Assembly (NCBI GenBank): GCA_001600415.1
Contig: BCJX01000014.1
Span: forward strand, 829,914-893,913
Direction of reading: 5' to 3'
Length of the DNA stretch: 64,000 bases
From: Pascua guehoae
Taxonomy: Eukaryota > Basidiomycota > Tremellomycetes > Trichosporonales > Trichosporonaceae
The position numbers and the translations under genes were made by a program. Under the pieces are notes generated by a model. The model was not told the DNA's origin and did not search any database. It saw nothing but the letters and a program-made list of their open reading frames with translations. How positions within the stretch are numbered: the stretch's first letter is position 1; each line of letters opens with the position of its first letter. Positions 59,027 through 64,000 of this stretch are shown piece by piece.

Positions 59027-60366
59027 TCATTCCCACTCTGTATGTCTTTCTCCTTTTGCCCCCCCCCCCCCCCCCCGGGACCGCTCGACCTCACACCGCC
59101 CAGACTCACCATCATCCATATCCTTTGGGACTTTTGGCTCCTCGTCCTCGCCATACTGCATCATATTGTCAATATGCGACAGGACCGAGTTGATGCTATC
59201 CTCATCGCTAACATCGAGTGGCAGAAACGAGACGATATTCTGGTCCTCGATGAGTCCGACGACGGCGCGGTTGAGTGCGTGAAATTTCGTATTCGTCTGC
59301 GCATTCACGTCGTCGAGCAAGAGCATCGGGTCTGGGTCGAGGTACCGGGCGGTTTCTCGGCGCAGCCGGCCCTTGTCATCCTTGACCAGATCCATCTTGC
59401 TCATGAGGCACAGCATGCTGATGCCCAGCGACAGCATGCACGACATGGCCGACAGGACGCCGGCAAAGAATTTGGCCTTGTCCTGCATAAACTGCGACTC
59501 GACCAGGTAGACGGCCGATGTGCGGAACCCGAGGCGGTTTTGCATAAACTTGGCCAGCTCGGGCAGGAGCGGAATGTGCGTGTAGAGTTCGATTTGGCCC
59601 GGGCAGTCGATGATGAGGTACTCGTCGTCGTACTGGCCCAACTCGTCCTCGAGCCAGTCGAGGTTGTTCAGGAGGTATCTGGGGTTAGCGGGGGTTGGGG
59701 GGGTGTGTGTGGGGTGGCGTACCCGGCATTGCTCTGGACGTACACGGGCACGTTCGGGGACGAGTAGATTGTGTTTGACTCGCCGGGCGTGCAGTGGTGG
59801 ATGTCGACCCAGCTGGGGGTTAGTGCTGAGCGAGAGGGTGGGGGGGGGAGGGGGGGGAGGTAGTGGGTGCAGGTAAGGGCAGGGGAGGGAGGGGAAGGGA
59901 GCATGGTCTCCCGTAAAGGCAGTATCCGCAAGTAGAGTTGAGAGTAGCATCTCGAGTTTCAACCCAGTCCCCAGTCGAGGTCGGGTTCGAGCTCGAGTGA
60001 CGTCAAACTCCAGACGGCGACATTCCACCACATTCCACCCCCGCAACCCAACCCGACCCATATCAACCAAACCACCCTCCCGACGCTCCCCTCCACCCAC
60101 GCCTCGACCACACGCCCAAACTCGACTCACTCGAAACAATACACCAGGCCGCCATTGGGCCCAAACTCGAGCTCCTCCATGACGTCCTCGAGCGAGATGA
60201 GGTCGCGGATATCCACGGCGGGCTTGTACTCGAACCGCTCTGCGGCCGGGTCGAGGTTGACGAGGTGGACCTGGCGCCCGAGCGTCTGGGCGTGGGTGAT
60301 GAGGCCGGCGCAGAAGGTCGACTTGCCTGCGCCCGCGGGGCCGGTGACCAGGACGGCGTAGCGCAT
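59027..60366 (-). CDS. GPN3: GPN-loop GTPase 3 (RNA polymerase II assembly factor)
   Basis: Exons 60366-60131, 59678-59110 and 59037-59027, giving 271 aa. GPN3 works with GPN1 in assembly and nuclear import of RNA polymerase II. The P-loop is [12 protein letters not shown], the GPN loop [20 protein letters not shown] is formed across intron 1, the switch is [18 protein letters not shown], and the guanine-specificity motif is SKMDLV. The C-terminus [18 protein letters not shown] is typical of fungal GPN3, after which a tiny last exon gives EWE. Intron 1 (452 bp) carries a 90-nt candidate cassette exon; the last intron (72 bp) has a G18 run and its length is a multiple of three, so retention would stay open. 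Confidence 0.92.
59061..59078. repeat. C homopolymer (G on coding strand) in GPN3's last intron
   Basis: About 18 consecutive C residues between the donor and acceptor of the 72-bp intron. Confidence 0.9.
59723..59812 (-). other. Candidate 90-nt in-frame cassette exon in GPN3 intron 1
   Basis: A stretch flanked by CTAACCCCCAG on its 5' side and a GTACGC donor on its 3' side. Spliced in with phase 2 on both sides it adds 30 codons without a stop (around [20 protein letters not shown]), with the same third-position bias as true exons. It would break the GPN-loop/EYLLNNLDW core, so the skipped form is taken as the main protein. Confidence 0.4.
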
Positions 60367-60831
60367 GGGGGTGGTTTGGGGGGGGGGGGGGGGGGGGGGG
60401 GGGAGGGTAGTGTTGTGGTGTTGTGGTGTTGTGTGTGGTGTGGTGTGGTGTTGTGGTTGAAGCGGTGTGGTGATCTGACCTCGGGGGAGGGCGAGGGCGA
60501 GGTTGAGAGTCTCTAGAGCAGACGTCCAGACGCGAGTCTTGGTGGTCTTTCCGGGTCGTAGAAGAGTCGAAGAGTGTTGTCGAGTTGGGCACACTGGGTG
60601 GTGGGTGCAGACTTTGACCGACGTCAGCGAACAAACCTCTCAGAGGTGGCGATAATACAATCTTTACTTTCCCACGATGTCACAACCTCCACCACGCACC
60701 CTGCCCACTCACTCAACTGCTCTGCAACCCTGGGCAACGGCCCTGGATGCATGACCCGTTATTAAGTCGGCCACAAAATACCTAACACCTTCTACACCTC
60801 ACCTCCCATCTACTCTACACCACAGCCCAAC
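60367..60831. promoter_or_regulatory. Divergent region between GPN3 and the Jupiter/HN1-like gene
   Basis: 465 bp; low-complexity GTGTTGTG repeats next to the GPN3 start, otherwise nothing recognised. Confidence 0.4.
60378..60404. repeat. G homopolymer just upstream of the GPN3 start
   Basis: About 25 consecutive G residues, poly-C in the GPN3 leader, 12 bp before the ATG; adjacent to TGTTGTGGTGT-type repeats up to 60465. Confidence 0.9.
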
Positions 60832-62544
60832 ATGTCGAGCACCAACAACGCGGAGTGAGCGCTAGACCGTACCCCGAGGCGTGCAACTCGACTGACATCC
60901 CAGCGCCGCGACGACGTTCACCCCCATCCACCCGTTCAACATGAACGAGCCCAAGACGTGGTACGTCTGCGTTCCCGGCGGCCCGAGCCATGTTTGGTCC
61001 CGGAAGCACCGCCGAGGCTGTACAGTGGGCCGTGTTTGCGACATGGTCTGTGCCACCGAAGCGCACGTCGCTGTGACACATGTGACGTGACGTCTTGGGC
61101 GGTGCACATCGGCGCAACTACTGTCGCTGCTGGCGGGGCGAGACGCCACCGATGAGAGAGAGATGTGCTGAACAGCTCGCAGGGGTGCCACGATTGGCGG
61201 ACTAAACTGGGACAAGTGCGTACACGTCTCGAGCATGGCTGAGAGCACGGCTGAGAGCACGGCTGACAGACAGCGACAAGATTGTCTTTTCCAAGCGCTC
61301 GCTCCTCGAGTTCCTCAAGTGAGTCACTCGAACAGGAGCGCGATGTACCGGCTAGCTGTCATGGAGACATGGTCGGGAAGAGCAACGAACACATCCAGCT
61401 GCACTGGTCCTCGCCCAACCCACACTGACCCCAGGACGTGCCAGGTGACTGTGAACACCAACTTTACCGAGGTGCAGAAGCTGGTATGTAGCACGGAACA
61501 AGTCGCAAAAGTGGCCAAATCGCTAACCATCAGCCCAGTACGTCCCGTCGCCGCCAACGACCAACCACCGCCCCCGCTAATCCGCAGAGTACGCCACATT
61601 CGGCCGCTTCTCCAAGGCAGCGACCGACGCGGCCGTCCGCGACCTCATCGAGGTGCGTTTGCGTGTCCCCCCGCTGGTGTGCTGGCTGGGCTGGCTGCAG
61701 CCGCCGCCACTCTTGGTGGCGTTGACTGACCCTTTCAACCTACCCTGACGCCTGTGAACCCGTCTTTTCCTAACATTCCAGGCCGAGATCAACGACCCGT
61801 CGTCCAACGACGAGCGCAAGTCGTCGTCTGACGCGGCCTCTGGCGGACAGCGCCCGTCGCGCAAGGTCGTCGACCCCCCGGGAGGCAAGCAGAGCCTGCG
61901 CCTCTTTGGCGAAGAGTACGAAGAGGCCGACGCGCTCTCGCTCGCGCCCACGCCCGACGGAGGCGCCGACGTCGAGATTGACCGCATGGAGCACCTCAAG
62001 CTCCACGTCGAGCCCGAGGTGGACGGCGGGGCCAAGATTGAGGACGTCAAGGACGACAAGGACGCCAAGGACGCCGAGGACGAGGCGAGCCGTGTGTCCA
62101 ACCCGCCGGCAAACTTCCGTCCGTCGCGCAAGGTCCGCGAGGGTGAGTAAAAATGGGGGCCGAGTCGGTTGGCACAGAGTGAGAGTGGGGTGGCGAGTCT
62201 GTTGGCACAGAGGGCGAGTGCGAGGAGGGTAGAGGTTGGAGGTTGGCAGTGTGCCACTTCCCCAGCAGCACCACACCCTGTGTTATTCTCGGCCACGACG
62301 TGCACAAGCTGACAAGCAGGCCCCGGCGGCAAGTCGCAGATGGGCTCTGTCCGTAAGTCGACCCACCCAACCCGTCAGCCTCACTCACCCCAGTGTTTGG
62401 CGGATACGAGGACGAGACCGAGGAGGACCGCGCCGCCGCCCGTGCACCTACCGGCGGCAAGCGCCAGGCCAACCAGCAGGTGCGTCGTGTTGCGCGAGCA
62501 GAGTGACTCTTGCTAACAAATAGTCGAGCAGCGGTCTGTGGTAG
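60832..62544 (+). CDS. Jupiter/HN1-like protein with two PPGG-type motifs, ten exons
   Basis: Exons 60832-60854, 60904-60960, 61183-61215, 61274-61318, 61435-61483, 61590-61652, 61782-62142, 62320-62352, 62394-62479 and 62524-62544, giving 256 aa. The N-terminus (TFTPIHPFNMNEPKTWGATI) and KIVFSKRSLLEFLK form a short conserved-looking part. The C-terminal half has two copies of a motif: RPSRKVVDPPGGKQSLRLFG and RPSRKVREGPGGKSQMGSVL. These resemble the SRVLRPPGG-S-like motifs of animal Jupiter/HN1 microtubule-associated proteins. An acidic, likely disordered linker lies between them. The family call is tentative. The frame is kept through ten exons, of which the last codes only SSSGLW. Five exons are under 50 nt. 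Confidence 0.7.
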
Positions 62545-63047
62545 GCGGGGCAGTCACGGGGCAGTCGTGGGGTTTAACGTCAACGGCCGTCAGTATCGTA
62601 CAGTTACAGTACATTATGCATGGTGGGAGTAGTTGTAAGCTGCGGAGTGCAGTTGAGCACAATTGTGTCTGCCTGGCATGGCAGGTGTGCATTAGGCCAG
62701 CCAGAAAAAAAAAGTCCCCCATTTGATCGTTTGATCGAGTCCTTTGAGTCTTTTGAGTGGTTCTTTTTGTGAATCCTAAATTGGATTCTAGGTTTGACGC
62801 ACGTGGCGTCGACGTGTCGTCATGCAGATCAGCCCCGCCCACCCCAGCCAGGACATACGCCCGCGCCAAGGACCCCTTCTCCCTGCCAGGGTGGCACCCC
62901 GCCTCGCGCTCGCGCATTTCGACACCGACATTAACCTCTGCACCTCTGCACGCACTCGACACCCAACTCTACTCCAACTCCCCCCTCATCTCCCCTCTTC
63001 TCCTCCCACCCCACCTCGCATCCCACCTCGCATTACTCGCTATCGCC
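62545..63047. other. Intergenic region, nothing recognised
   Basis: 503 bp between two genes in the same direction; probably the promoter of the TVP15-type gene. Confidence 0.4.
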
Positions 63048-64000
63048 ATGGACCGGATCAGGGAGAACCCCGCAGAGCTCCTCCGGTACGTCTGCGTCCT
63101 CCCCGTGCGCACTGCTGACAGTAGCCTCGTCAACATGTACGTCTCTGGGCGCGGAGGGATGTGTCGCGCGCGCTCGTGGGCGTGGGCGTGGTCGTGGTCG
63201 TGGTGTGGCCGGGGCTTGGGCCGTGGTCCTGGCCGTGGTCCTGGCCGTGACCGTGGTTGTCGCAGTGTCGTGGCCGTGGTTGTCACAGCATGGATAGGTC
63301 GGGGCAGGCACAGGCAGTGCCAGGCTGGCCATCGCCGTCGTGCGCGCGTGGTGGATAGCGAGGGCCGGGCCAAGGTCGGGTCCTCGGCGCTGGACGTGCG
63401 CTGGCGAGCCGGCATCTGTCGTTTGCTTGTGTTCAGGCCTATCTCTCACTCTGCGTCGGCTTCATCCCCCGCCCCCTCCCCCCCACGCTCCCCCCAACGT
63501 TCCCCGTGTCCCCCACTCACCTCCCCGGCGGGTCGGGGTCCGGGTTCGGGACGTTACTCGATCCACACGCACGCACAGCGCACGCGCTAACGTACAGGGC
63601 GGTGGGGGGGCTGATGATTGCGGGCGGTGTCGGCTCGATTCTCAAGATTTGGTTTAGTTCCATCATCCTCGGTGTGGTGGAGATTGTGTGAGTCAAGTTG
63701 GGGGGTGCGAGCAGGTGAGGCGAGGGGAGCGGGTGGGTGTCGACAAGGGCGCGCGACTGTTGAGGGCTGTCGAGCGGTCAGCAGTCGGTGGTCAGCGGTC
63801 GGGGGCGAACAGGCCGAGCCGTCGGCGCCTACCGTCGCGGGGCTGTGTCGTGCTCGTCCGCGTCCGAGGTGGCTGTCATCTCGAGGACGCCAGCCGCGAT
63901 AGCCTCCAAGTCCAGCTTGGGGTGCTTTGCGCTTTGCGCTTTGCGCTCCCCGCTCCGGGTCCACTCTTGGCCATTCTACCCCCCCCCCCCCCCACCACAC
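63048..64000 (+). CDS. TVP15/COPI-associated Golgi membrane protein, 5' part only
   Basis: Exons 63048-63085, 63122-63136 (a 15-nt microexon) and 63598-63687; at 63688 a GTGAGT donor starts an intron that runs off the right edge. The 47 visible residues begin MDRIRENPAELLRSLVNMAV and then hold two hydrophobic segments (GGLMIAGGVGSIL and IILGVVEIV). This resembles the start of the COPI-associated/TVP15 family, four-span proteins of late Golgi vesicles. Intron 2 is 461 bp and contains GGTCCTGGCCGT repeats. Too little is present for certainty. Confidence 0.55.
63979..63994. repeat. C homopolymer at the right edge
   Basis: About 16 consecutive C residues, just after three GCTTTGC-type copies (about 63925-63948). 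Confidence 0.85.

Overview
The window looks like nuclear DNA of a basidiomycete yeast, most probably Tremellomycetes/Trichosporonales (the Trichosporon, Cutaneotrichosporon, Apiotrichum, Vanrija group). The reasons are compact GC-rich genes on both strands, many introns of about 40-60 nt with GTRNGT donors, CTAAC/CTGAC branch sites and AG acceptors, coding exons rich in G/C at third positions, and an F-box-like hypothetical protein of a type I associate with Trichosporonales. Species was not determined. All exon models are by-eye splice predictions checked for reading frame.

Layout. 0-6.4 kb: the left edge cuts an M13 (neprilysin-type) metallopeptidase gene (-), divergent from MCM6 (+), whose promoter carries two ACGCGT boxes. 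6.4-12.9 kb: mitochondrial ribosomal protein uL10m (-), proteasome lid subunit RPN9 (+), a PABPN1/Pab2-type RNA-binding protein (-) and ATP synthase subunit d (+). 14.0-18.7 kb: a CCDC47-family ER protein (-), an F-box-like protein (+) and a small secreted cysteine-rich prepropeptide (-). 18.7-24.7 kb: a gene-poor, repeat-bearing stretch with one small secreted Thr/Pro-rich protein and a possible decayed lectin-like gene. 24.7-39.3 kb: 5-aminolevulinate synthase (-), elongator subunit ELP2 (+), a WrbA/YCP4-type quinone oxidoreductase (-), an unrecognised small protein (+) and an SH3BGR-type thioredoxin-fold protein (+). 40.5 kb: an intron-containing tRNA-Pro(AGG). 41.7-52.8 kb: ERB1 (+), proteasome alpha2 (-), galactokinase (+) and Golgi GDPase GDA1 (+). 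55.1-64 kb: a divergent septin-like GTPase (+), GPN3 (-), a Jupiter/HN1-like protein (+) and the 5' end of a TVP15/COPI-associated protein (+), cut by the right edge.

Most genes are unrelated housekeeping genes (replication, proteasome, ribosome biogenesis, translation-linked RNA modification, haem, Golgi) with no operon-like logic. No CRISPR array, intact transposon or rRNA was seen. The most notable items are: (1) a 111-aa prepropeptide with a KR processing site and a 40-residue, 8-cysteine tail fitting the CS-alpha-beta (defensin-like) pattern; (2) the YCP4-type gene, whose ATG is split by an intron, whose intron 2 is a minisatellite, and whose last donor overlaps a stop codon, so that retention would give a soluble enzyme and splicing a tailed, CC-ending protein; (3) a 90-nt frame-preserving candidate cassette exon inside the conserved core of GPN3; (4) a very long poly-C tract at a probable 5'UTR 3' splice site of the CCDC47-family gene; (5) unusually long introns (435-942 bp) in the septin-like, RPN9 and Pab2-type genes.
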